Shown here: piece after piece, positions 13,601-25,600 of the stretch
Layout: every line of letters starts with the position of its first letter
Numbering within the stretch: position 1 is the stretch's first letter
Assembly (NCBI RefSeq): GCF_041381155.1
Contig: NC_091141.1
Coordinates: 20,046,828-20,110,827, forward strand
Reading direction: 5' to 3'
DNA: 64,000 nucleotides
DNA from: Argopecten irradians
Taxonomy: Eukaryota; Mollusca; Bivalvia; Pectinida; Pectinidae
Position numbers and translations under genes: made by a program
Notes under the pieces: model-generated
Database searches by the model: none
Told to the model about the DNA's origin: nothing
Seen by the model: the letters and a program-made list of their open reading frames with translations, nothing else

Positions 13601-16600
13601 AATAATATGGACTGAAGTAAACCAACCCAAGCGTAGTACGAATGATATCCTAGTTTTAGGTAGTAAAATAATATGGACTGAAGTAAACCTACCCAAGCGT
13701 AGTACGAAGGATACCCTATATTTAAGTATTAAAATAATGTGGACTGAAGTAAACCTACCCAAGCGTTGTACGAAGAATACCCTAGATTTAAGTAGTAAGA
13801 TAATGTGGACAGAAATAAACCTACTCATGCGTAGTACGAAGGATGCCCTAGATTTGAGAATTAAGATAATGTGGACTGAAGTAAACATACCCAAGCGTGG
13901 TATGAAGGATACCCTTGATTTAAGTAGTAAAATAATGTGGACTGAAGTAAACCTACCAAGGCGTAGTACGAAAGATAACCTAGATTTAAGTAGTAAAATA
14001 ATACGTACTGAAGTAAACCTACCCAAGCGTAGTACGAAGGATACCCTAGATTTAAGTAGTAAAATAATACGGACTGAAGTAAACCTACCCAAGCGTAGTA
14101 CGAAGGATACCCTAGATTTAAGTAGTAAAATAATACGTACTGAAGTAAACCTACCCAAGCGTAGTACGAAGGATAACCTAGTTTTTAGGTAGTAAAATTA
14201 TGTGGACTGAAGTAAACCTACCCAAGCGTAGTACGAAGGATACCCTAGATTTAAGTAGTAAGATAATGTGGACTGAAGTAAACCTACCCAAGCGTAGTAC
14301 GAAGGATTACCTAGATTTAAGTGGTAAGATATTGTGGACAGAAATAAACCTACTCATGCGTAGTACGAAGGATACCCTAGATTTAAGTAGTAAGATAATG
14401 TGGACTGAAGTAAACCTACCCAAGCGTAGTACGAAGGATATCCTAGATTTAAGGCACACTGTTCGTTAGGGTTGTACTTCTGGCCGAGCATTGTGCTAAC
14501 GTGATTGTCGAACTCATTACTATCATATACGAAGTCCTCTTTTTCTAGACAGTGTCCGGGACCCCTGAAAACATATATAGGCTACAATTATATAATATAT
14601 CATAAGTCATACCCCACACTTATAAAGGTATTCAAATAATCAATTGTTAAAATAAACTATATGAATGTCTGGGTATACATCAAAAGAGATGTGTTTATAT
14701 CCAGTATAAAAAAATAACAAAAAAGAAATTCAATTTCTTGCAAGATAGAAAAAGAAAATGCACCAAATTATTAATATGAAAAAAATCAACTTACATTGTG
14801 TCAAAATAGTCAATGATTTGATCTTCTGAACAAGTCGAAAATCTGTAGGAGTTTTGTCCCTTTGTAGCATCTCCAGCAGAACCTCCACCGACTGCCGTCA
14901 TGATAAATCCGTCGTTAGGGTCGCAATGATTGTCATAGCGACGGTCGCCGTCATGACTCGCGCCGAGACTAAAACAATCCAAAATTATTCTTTAAGGTAG
15001 ATATGTCATAACTCTGACATGTTGTTTCTTCAGTAATTAATTGAAAGTAATCAGATTATAAATTAATCTCTGAAAGTTATTCAAACTTGTTTAATGCTTT
15101 TTAAGTATTAGTTAAACTTTATGCACTGTAACATTCTTGTTGTAAGGCCTATGCCATATGTATATTTGGATGGAAACATAACATACCTGCAGAAATCACT
15201 TTACAACTACTAAAATGCTAATGAAATTGTAGGCCATACATTGGCTTCATGGTCTGACCGTATGTACTCATTTCACTACACTGTATCAATTAATATAATG
15301 CATTTTGGCAGTACAGCGAAAATTCTTTCTAGCTCCAAATTGTACTTGTTAAACTATATGAATTGTAAACAACGTAATTCACAAAATGTTGGTGTTTTTT
15401 TTTTAATTCTATACCACAGGGGAATGTCTCAAAAAAGTGACGACTGCCGTGAGTTAACAGTGGTTCCCTAACATGGACTATCATACGCGGAGTCTAATGA
15501 CAACATGCCTTATTACCTATGTGCCAGCTCATGGGTCGCTGTTAATATATTGTCAAATCCACCCTCGTCCTCAACCACAGAAATTCCTTTGTCTTTACAT
15601 ACAGCTTTAATATGAGCAAAACCTAAAACATACGATACAGTGTAAGGTTACCAGTGGACCACAACCTAATCAAAACATGTGGTGTAAAAATATAAGAATC
15701 AAAGAACGACGTATTTCGATCAACATGTTTATGTTTTGGAGAAGTTGTGTGTGCCTCACAAAACTGAAGATGTAGGGTGAAACATTTTATCTGCATCAAA
15801 TTGACAGTAAAATAATGAACATTTTTACCATTACTACTTCGAAATTATCAGTATATAAAAATAGAAATTTATTGACATAAAAGTCACCCACTGGTAAAAT
15901 ACAAACAGGTTTAAGTGTACTCACCAGCAACCTTGGTATCGGAGAAGGAATTTACATACAAATCATACCTACAAAAAAAACGATATACAGTTCAATAGGT
16001 TCATTACGGTACGTGTACACCAAATCGATAGCAAAATAAATCACAGATATAGTAATAACACTTTTTTTCTAAACCAACGGGTAACTTACTGTGAAAAGCA
16101 TGACATGATCGTGTGACGGGTAACATAAACTGTGTAAAAAGTATGACAAGGTTGTGAGGCGGGTAACTAACTGTGTGAAAAGTATGACATGGTAGTGTGG
16201 CGGGTAACTTACTGTGAAAAGTATGACATGATAGTGTGACGGGTAACTTTCTGTGTGAAAAGTATGACATGGTCGTGTGGCGGGTAACTTACTCTGCGTG
16301 AAAAGCGTGACATCGTTCTGTGTCGAGTAACTAACTGTGTGAAAAGTATGACACGGTCGTGTGGCTGGTAACTAACTATAGAAAAAGTATGACATGGTCG
16401 TGTGGCGGGTAACTTACTGTGAAAAGTACGACATGATCGTGTGACGGCTAACTTACTGTGTGAAAAAGTATGACATGGTCTTGTGGCAGTTAACTTACTG
16501 TGTGAAAAGTATGACATGGTCGTGTGGCGGGTAACTTACTCTGTGTGAAAAGCGTGACATGGCTCTGTGTCGAGTAACTAACTGTGTGAAAAGTATGGCA

Positions 16601-19600
16601 CGGTCGTGTGGCGGGTAACTTACTGTGTGAAAAGTATGACACGGTCGTGTGGCGGGTAACTTACTGTGTGAAAAGTATGTCACGGTCGTGTGGCGGGTAA
16701 CTTACTGTGTGAAAAGTATGTCACGGTCGTGTGGCGTCTAACTTACTCTGTGAAAAGCGTGACATGGTCGTGTGGCGGGTAACTTACTGTGTGAAAAGTA
16801 TGACACGGTCGTGTGGCGGGTTACTTACTGTGTGAAAAGTATGTCACGGTCGTGTGGCGTCTAACCTCTGTGAAAAGCGTGACATGGTTCTGTGTCGAGT
16901 AACTAACTGTGTGAAAAGTATGACACGGTTGTGTTGCGGGTTACTTACTGTGTGAAAAGCATGACATGGTCGTGTGGCGGGAGATCATGTCGGAAATCTT
17001 TCTTCCAATCAAACAGTTCTGCCAATGCAATAGAGGCGTTCAGAATGTCACGTGGACGTTTGGCTATCTTTTGTTGGGTCCATCGGGAATCCTCTTCTTT
17101 CTAACAAGAACATCTTCGTTAAACACCCAATTTGTGCTATAGAGTTACACATCAGATTAGTTTTAGGTTGTAAGAAAACATTGAACTAACATTTATTTCA
17201 CTAAAATCAAAAACACAAGGGACAATACTGATAGAAATCATATATATACATGTATATTATAATAGTAATACAACCTTTGTTATCAGATTGTTTGAAATAA
17301 ATATTGAAGTAAACACGCTGTGTGCTAAGCAGGAACAACACATACTACCTTTATAAACCATGTTGTTTCTCGATCAGTTGACAGAACCGAGAGCCAACCT
17401 CACAGGGCCAATATTGAGGTGGTACCAGGGGAGGCGTTAGGAAGAATAAAGTAAATTAGGCGACTAGAAAAGATTAATTCTAAATAAAATATTCGAATGA
17501 TAAAACTAAATATGTAATATTAACATTCTCTGATGTGGCCATAAAGTTAAATTCAATAATAGTATAATGAATATGCCATACCCTATGAATAAGGTTCGGT
17601 ATTTCTAAAATATAATACTTACATCAATTATAACGTAGCCAGTAATAGCAACCTTTACTTCAAACGTCTCAAAATTATTAAATCTTAAATCAACCTGAAA
17701 ACAGGAAACGAATGTTACAAAGTGTTCACAAATATTTAAGGTGATTTATCTAAATCAACGCAAACTGTATGGACACAAAATAGGGTTGATATCCATACAC
17801 ATTATTATATATTTTTCACATTAGACGAAGCACCACAATGAATTTTAAACTCTTTGTAATTTCATGTTTAAAAACATGTGTTGTGGAGAAGAATCATATA
17901 GGTATGTTTTGCCAAGATTTCTGAGACAGACTAAATGGCAACTTACCCCGTTGACAATGTTAGCCATATGTTCACGTATATTGGCTTTCGCTTGTTCGTC
18001 CCTTTCTACATGGGCACTGTGTGTAGACGTGGCGTCATAAAACCTGCAAAATCACGAAACCTATCTACCTTACTCAAATTTCGAAGGGAGACACTTTACA
18101 TAATCATCTTAATATGGAACTCTTGTGAAGAATTAGTGTTGTATTGAAACCATCTCCGATGTCTTTTGTTTGATTGTATTAACATCCTATTAACAGCCAG
18201 GATCGATGCTGCGTAATTCATTGTGATAATTCCTCGTCGTAAAATCGTTTTCTTATTACAAAAACACCATAAAATACCTAATTGCAATTTGGTAACTTTC
18301 CAATAAATACACGAAACGCGCAAATAGTGGGGGAAGGGAATGGATGAGTGTTGAATATCTACCTTCACTAAATGTTCCCAATCTGTTGGGTGAGGTAAAA
18401 ATGCTATCTGATCGTTAAGGTGAATCTTCTTCACATTTATCAATATCAAAGCCTTAAAGTCTCTATATATTATTGATTAACCTACTCTATATGTTATAGT
18501 TTTATCTAATATATCATATTAAAGTCTTAGATACTGTACACATTTTTATCTTACCTGTGACTTACCTACTATGTTACAGTTTTACTTACTATTAAGGGTC
18601 TTAGGAAGTAATATCAACAGGATTTTCCAGATGACACGGGATCCAATCAAACGTAAGTCTGTTGGATACGAAAACTTCAAAATTTCGCATTTTCGTCTGG
18701 AAAATTTGACAATTTGGTTTTTTGTCCTCGCGGTTGGAATTACTACCTTGGCTCATATTAAAGTCTTAGATAATGTGTACATTATAATCTTACCCGTGAC
18801 TTACCTACTATATATGTTATAGTTTTATTCACTATATAATCTTAAAGCCTTAGATACTGTATACATTATAATCTTACCCGTGACTTACCTACTATATATG
18901 TTATAGTTTTATTCACTATATAATCTTAAAGTCTTAGATAATGTGTACATTATAATCTTACCCGTGACTTACCTACTATATATGTTATAGTTTTATTCAC
19001 TATATAATCTTAAAGTCTTAGATAATGTATACATTATAATCTTACCCGTGACTTACCTACTATATATGTTATAGTTTTATTCACTATATAATCTTAAAGT
19101 CTTAGATAATGTATACATTATAATCTTACCCGTGACTTAACTACTACACATGTTATAGTTTTATTCACTATATAATCTTAAAGTCTTAGATAATGTATAC
19201 ATTATAATCTTACCCGTGACTTAACTACTACATATGTTATAGTTTTATTCACTATATAATCTTAAAGTCTTAGATAATGTATACATTATAATCTTACCCG
19301 TGACTTACCTACTACATATGTTATAGTTTTATTCAATATATAATCTTAAAGCCTTAGATACTGTATACATTATAATCTTACCCGTGACTTACCTACTACA
19401 TATGTTATAGTTTTATTCACTATATAATCTTAAAGTCTTAGATACTGTATACATTATAATCTTACCCGTGACTTACCTATTATATATGATATAGTTTTAT
19501 TCGCTATATAATCTTAAAGTCTTAGATAATGTGTGCATTATAATCTTACCCGTGACTTACCTACTATATATGTTATTGTCTTAACTGCGATATATATCAT

Positions 19601-22600
19601 AATATTACCTACTACTATTCTATTATGGCCCTTTCCAGAGGGAAATGTTATCCTATAGGGTCTATACCTGGCCAGACAATACTATAGGAGAACTGTTCCC
19701 GAGGGAAAGGGCCATAATAGATTTAATAAGTCACATGACATTCATTATGACGTCATAGATTTGGTCGCGTTCTCATTCCTGGGGGACTATACTTTAGTAT
19801 AGTTCCCGTAGTCAGGTATAGTCTCCCGTAGTCAAGAAGGACAGGGAACTGTCACAAAATACTCCATAGCTGTTATCCAATCGCATTCCTAGTAATTATC
19901 ATGTGATGAACTAAACATATATATATTATAATCTTGCCTACTATTTCGATTATAATCTTAGCTACTTTATATAAACATATTATAGTCTTACTTACTATAA
20001 ATATTATAATTTTGCCTACTACATGTGTATATATATTTCGATAATCCCTTTAATAAATACTATAATATTACCTACTATATATATTATAATCTTGCCTACT
20101 ACATGTGTATATATATTTCGATAATCCCTTTAATAAATACTACATGTATACTATTACCTACTATATATATTATAATCTTGCCTACAACATGTATATATCT
20201 ATTTCAATAATCCCTTTAATAAATACTACATGTATACTATTACCTACTATATATATTATAATCTTGCCTACAACATGTATATATCTATTTCAATAATCCC
20301 TTTAATAAATACTACATGTATACTATTACCTACTATATATATTATAATCTTGCCTACAACATGTATATATCTATTTCAATAATCCCTTTAATAAATACTA
20401 CATGTATACTATTACCTACTATATATATTATAATCTTGTCTACAACATGTATATATCTATTTCAATAATCCCTTTAATAAATACTACATGTATACTATTA
20501 CCTACTATATATATTATAATCTTGCCTACAACATGTATATATCTATTTCAATAATCCCTTTAATAAATACTACATGTATACTATTACCTACTATATATAT
20601 TATAATCTTGCCTACAACATGTATATATCTATTTCAATAATCCCTTTAATAAATACTACATGTATACTATTACCTACTATATATATTATAATCTTGCCTA
20701 CAACATGTATATATCTATTTCAATAATCCCTTTAATAAATACTACATGTATACTATTACCTACTATATATATTATAATCTTGTCTACAACATGTATATAT
20801 CTATTTCAATAATCCCTTTAATAAATACTACATGTATACTATTACCTACTATATATATTATAATCTTGCCTACAACATGTATATATCTATTTCAATAATC
20901 CCTTTAATAAATACTACATGTATACTATTACCTACTATATATATTATAATCTTGCCTACAACATGTATATATCTATTTCAATAATCCCTTTAATAAATAC
21001 TACATGTATACTATTACCTACTATATATATATTATAATCTTGCCTACAACATGTATATATCTATTTCAATAATCCCTTTAATATATACTATAATATTATC
21101 TACAATATATATATCAGTCTAACCTACTAAATATTATATTGTCTCACCTCCGATATATATTATAATCAATCACCAACAACAGGCCGAGATGGTAAAGAGC
21201 CCGGCTATGAGGTGATGGCCGGTTGGTGTGTATAACTCGCCCCGAAGTCCTCATGGCCATGGGAGCAGACGAAGTGTTACTTGTCAGGTCTATCACAGAC
21301 TGGGAATGTCGCATGGCGTCACCTTTATTTCTTTTTCTTTTCTTTTGAATCTTGTTCGAACCTCCTTCATTGAGAAAAAAGAATAGACAAGTACTCAAAC
21401 TGTGTTTACAGCCAGGTCAATCCTGATGTTTAGTGACAGTAGGATCATTTTTTGGGAAAAATAATACAATTTAAACCAACAAAGGGGATTTAGGACTGTT
21501 GGTTGATCATTATATTAACTTCCTAATTAAGGTACCTAATTTCAGAATATATTCCTAAAAGGAAAAGCGTATGATATCTATGTAAAATATGTTATGGATG
21601 GAAACTCGCATTTACGTGAAATGGATATTGACACTGCTTCCAACACCAATCGTAAAATATTGAATATGAATAGAATCGTGCGAGTGTCATTTATAAACCA
21701 CCATCAACAACACCCCATTTATTTATTTATTTTTTTTTTTGGGGGGGGGGGCCCAAAAAAAATAAATAAATAAAATCATTTAAGGCATGCCGATAAAACA
21801 TACAAGTGTATAGTTAATAAATAAACGACAAAAACAGACTGAAATGTGAAAACCACAAATCCTTATTTGACGCACACCTGTCTAACCTTTATCACATGTA
21901 TACAATAAACACTGCTGTTTCAGCTGTACCTGTGTCCATATAGTCAGACATCGATGCCATGTGTCTTTTGGTCTTGAAGACTTTGTACAAGCGACCTTTG
22001 TGTCGTATACCACGTGACCTTAAGCTCCGTCTGACCCTGTCATTCGTCTCTCCCGGTATCATCTGTATTGCATATTCAACTCCCTCCACATTAAAGCTGC
22101 CAGTCTGCAATCATAAAACATGTCATTCTGGGCACATTATGGCAGGAAAAGGTTCAGTTTGTGTGTATAACACAGTGGTCACCACCAACAGGCCTCAACA
22201 TACTGCATTGTTGTCTCAGTGGTATAGACTTTAATTCTGACTTTAAACGTCACTTAAACAATAATTATGTGTCACTGCACCTTGTCTAAATTAATATTAC
22301 AGAGAATATAATATATCCTGATCTAAGTAACAGTTTGATCCAATGACACAATACAATTAATAAAGAGTACTAATATAATAACAATTATGCAAGTACTCTT
22401 TGTCAATTGTGTCATAAAGTTAATTATTACTTAGATAAGGATATATTATTTTCTCTGTAATATTAATTTAGACTAGGTAACTTTTTAACCGTATTTTCTT
22501 GTTTCTATAATTTGGACTTTTAGACAATACGAGTTATTGAAAAATACAGAAAATCTGCTTCACAATATGTATATATTGAAGCTAATATTTATTGTCAGGC

Positions 22601-25600
22601 AGCCATAAATGTACAATAACTCCTATTAATGTTCCAGATATATACAAATGTTAACGATCGTCGCCGCCTTAGGGTAATATTACATTGTTCCTATTTAGCT
22701 CGGTAATGTTTTGACGGTGCTTTTTAATATTGCAACTATATATCATGATATATAAATGTTAGCTTAATAATTCATTCTAATGGGTATAGCTGGGACATTC
22801 AAATGTACATTGTCGTGATGAATAATTATCTTTTGTCAGGAATGTGCAGGGAAATTGTATTTCTCAATTATTTCTAATAACTAGGGTTTTAAAGTAATTG
22901 TCTTTTCAATACTTAAAATATTTTGAGATGAACTATTGATATAATAGATGCCATATACGACCAAATTGACTATGTGGCTCTATATCAAATTTTATTGTGC
23001 AGGACATAATATAGACGTATAATATTGAGGAATAAAAGAGTAAAATATATAAACATCCTCTGTTAAATATTTATCTATATACATGTTTTTCATGTGCTTT
23101 TAACTTTGAATTCACAATATCTGAACGTAAATCTAATGTAATCACATAAGTTCTGATATTGAACTAGTTTATGTCTTCTGATACATGTACATAACAATAA
23201 TCGGCTTCAAATGCCATGTATAACTGCATCCATTTCCTCAAGTGCAATAATTCAGTATTAATTAGTGATATATCTATTACAAGCAACACTGATATATTCT
23301 ATATACCATATCCGATAGGGATTTATCAAATTTATTACATTGAATATAACTTTTGTACATTTATAATGACATGTATACCATTGACTAATTTATGTACTTT
23401 CTCATTTTCCAGGTTTATATTAGCTAATTCCTCCAATTTGAATTCTCCTTATTTGCATACACCGAAGTTATTTTAAAAAAATATACATTTGTATATCTAA
23501 ACTTTTCTCAAAAGATATGTTTTAAAGGAAACACGCATAATGCAGCTATGGAGATTAACTGAATAACATAGATAGATGACCGTCGGTTTAATAATTAAAA
23601 TGGAGTTGGGAAATGTATTTGGTGGAAGGTATTTCCTTCATGGCTATTTTAGTCAAACTTCTTTAATATTATACTTTTTGTAAAACAAAATCATTGCATT
23701 TATATGTGAAATGTTGTCATTCCTTCTAAATCACATTCTATTTAAATGTTCTATATTCTAAAACTAACCTTTCACATCGCAATATATAAAAGAAAAAACA
23801 AACTTTAAAATGTTAGTTTCTTTCATTTAGCAAAATCGCAAATTCTGACCCGATAAAATATTTCACTTTCTAGTCTTAAATTATGTGTACATTATCTTCA
23901 GCATATTAATTACTAATTAAGAAAATTTCTGAGGATAAGTTAAATTGCTTACAGTTTTACAGCAGGGAATCAATGGAATCGAAACATTTATTCACACGAG
24001 GAGTATACTTATATATGGTAATAACAGTATTCGTCACACTTAGTAACACTCAAGTTATTTTTGAAACAAGGAACTGATATGATAATAGAAGAACAGAAAT
24101 AAATCACACTACTTTGACGTCAATACAGAGTTAGTAGGTAAACAAGGGAAACATTCCTCCTTATCATTCAGTTTATGTAAATCACATATAAACATAAGTA
24201 TAAAAGAATTTCGTATTCTCATTTTACTGCTACATCACTCCTAACGCTATATAATTGATCATGTTATTTTCCTATCTGTCACACTACATTGTTTGTATTT
24301 AAAACAAGATCGGTTTTAATTGCATCTTCAAAGAAATTTCGGTCAATATAAATATATTTGAGGAAGGAATGTTCTAAACGTAACAAACATTTGTTTCCAT
24401 TAGCATCATTTTATATATAAAAATAACCATACGAAAGTAAAACGACCAGATGGTGAATGTCCTATTAACTGGGTTTTGAGGACGACATCCCCTGATTGCA
24501 ATGTGTTTGTATATAACATATATAACGGTATATCCTTGTTGTGTCTCCATGTAATGGTCGAACTCTTGGCATTTTGTTTGAACCACCTCCCCTGTATGTG
24601 TTAAGTTGTGTGTGTGAAGTTCGCGCGTGTTTTGGGATATTACGTTATTTAACAGAAATGCCCGAATATGAAAGGAATTTAAAGTCGACCGCGCGCCTTT
24701 AAATACACACGTAAATACATACGATATACACGAAAGTAAAGAATATCTTATACAAGAAATTAATCTTCACTAATGTTATATTGCACAATATATATTTCTA
24801 AAACAATGCCTAGTATGTGTTTTGTGTATGATATAAGTCTACTTTTCAATGTATAAATGCACATACACTGTACACACAATGACAAAACTGTGGCAAAGAA
24901 GAAAGCATATTTAAAGCAAGTATATATATATCGCTTTAAATCTTGTCTGACAATTAAAACAATAAATCTCGACTGATTCTGTGACATAGATCGTTACACG
25001 GTGTTGATCCTACGATATATTGTTTTTACAACACTCCATTAACAGTGAGGGCAGCCAGTACTTTGTAATTCGTTGACCTACCAAGAGAGGGTCACAGTGG
25101 CCCTGTGACAGTCCTTCACACGTGACCTTACACGCTGCTCCCGTCGTAGTGTCTTGGTAAAAAGCAACATTCTGTAACAGAGAATAGCAACATCATCACA
25201 CCTCCTCATATAAGAAATAACGTTTATCGTCGATTTAGTTTCTTTTATTATATTTATGTTCAATTAACAGGTAGGGTCATTAAGGCGTCCTCTCGTGCAT
25301 TCAATCTCTTGTATGTGTCGAAGACACTAAGCAGCACCATTTACAAGTAACTAAGTCTCATAATTACGATTTTGTTACAATTAAGTATGTACCGATTATA
25401 TAGACATTGATTTCTACATACTACGAAAACAACGGGAACATCTGATAGGTACGCAGCTCCTTTTGTGTGAGTGTTGAACATGTCAGTTCGTCTGTGGAAT
25501 CAACACCACATTCCTTACCCTTACAACAAGTAATTATATACCCATATCCGACTACAGCTTCATTGAAAACATCCAGAATCGTTACACATTTGCATTCCCT

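Noticed and set aside
13077..14469. Plus-strand repeat 'proteins' of 89-261 aa with 22-residue MWTEVNLPKRST units, and minus-strand counterparts
   Set aside because: They are products of the 66-bp minisatellite, whose unit length is a multiple of 3. They have no splice context or domain, and the array is explained as exon-derived intron repeat.
16004..16683. Minus-strand Ser/His-rich open frames over the 41-bp array
   Set aside because: Out of frame with the exon and generated by repeat copies. The unit is not a multiple of 3, so frames drift between units.
12930..21085. CRISPR-like arrays
   Set aside because: The repeats are contiguous minisatellites without unique spacers, in a clearly eukaryotic multi-exon gene.
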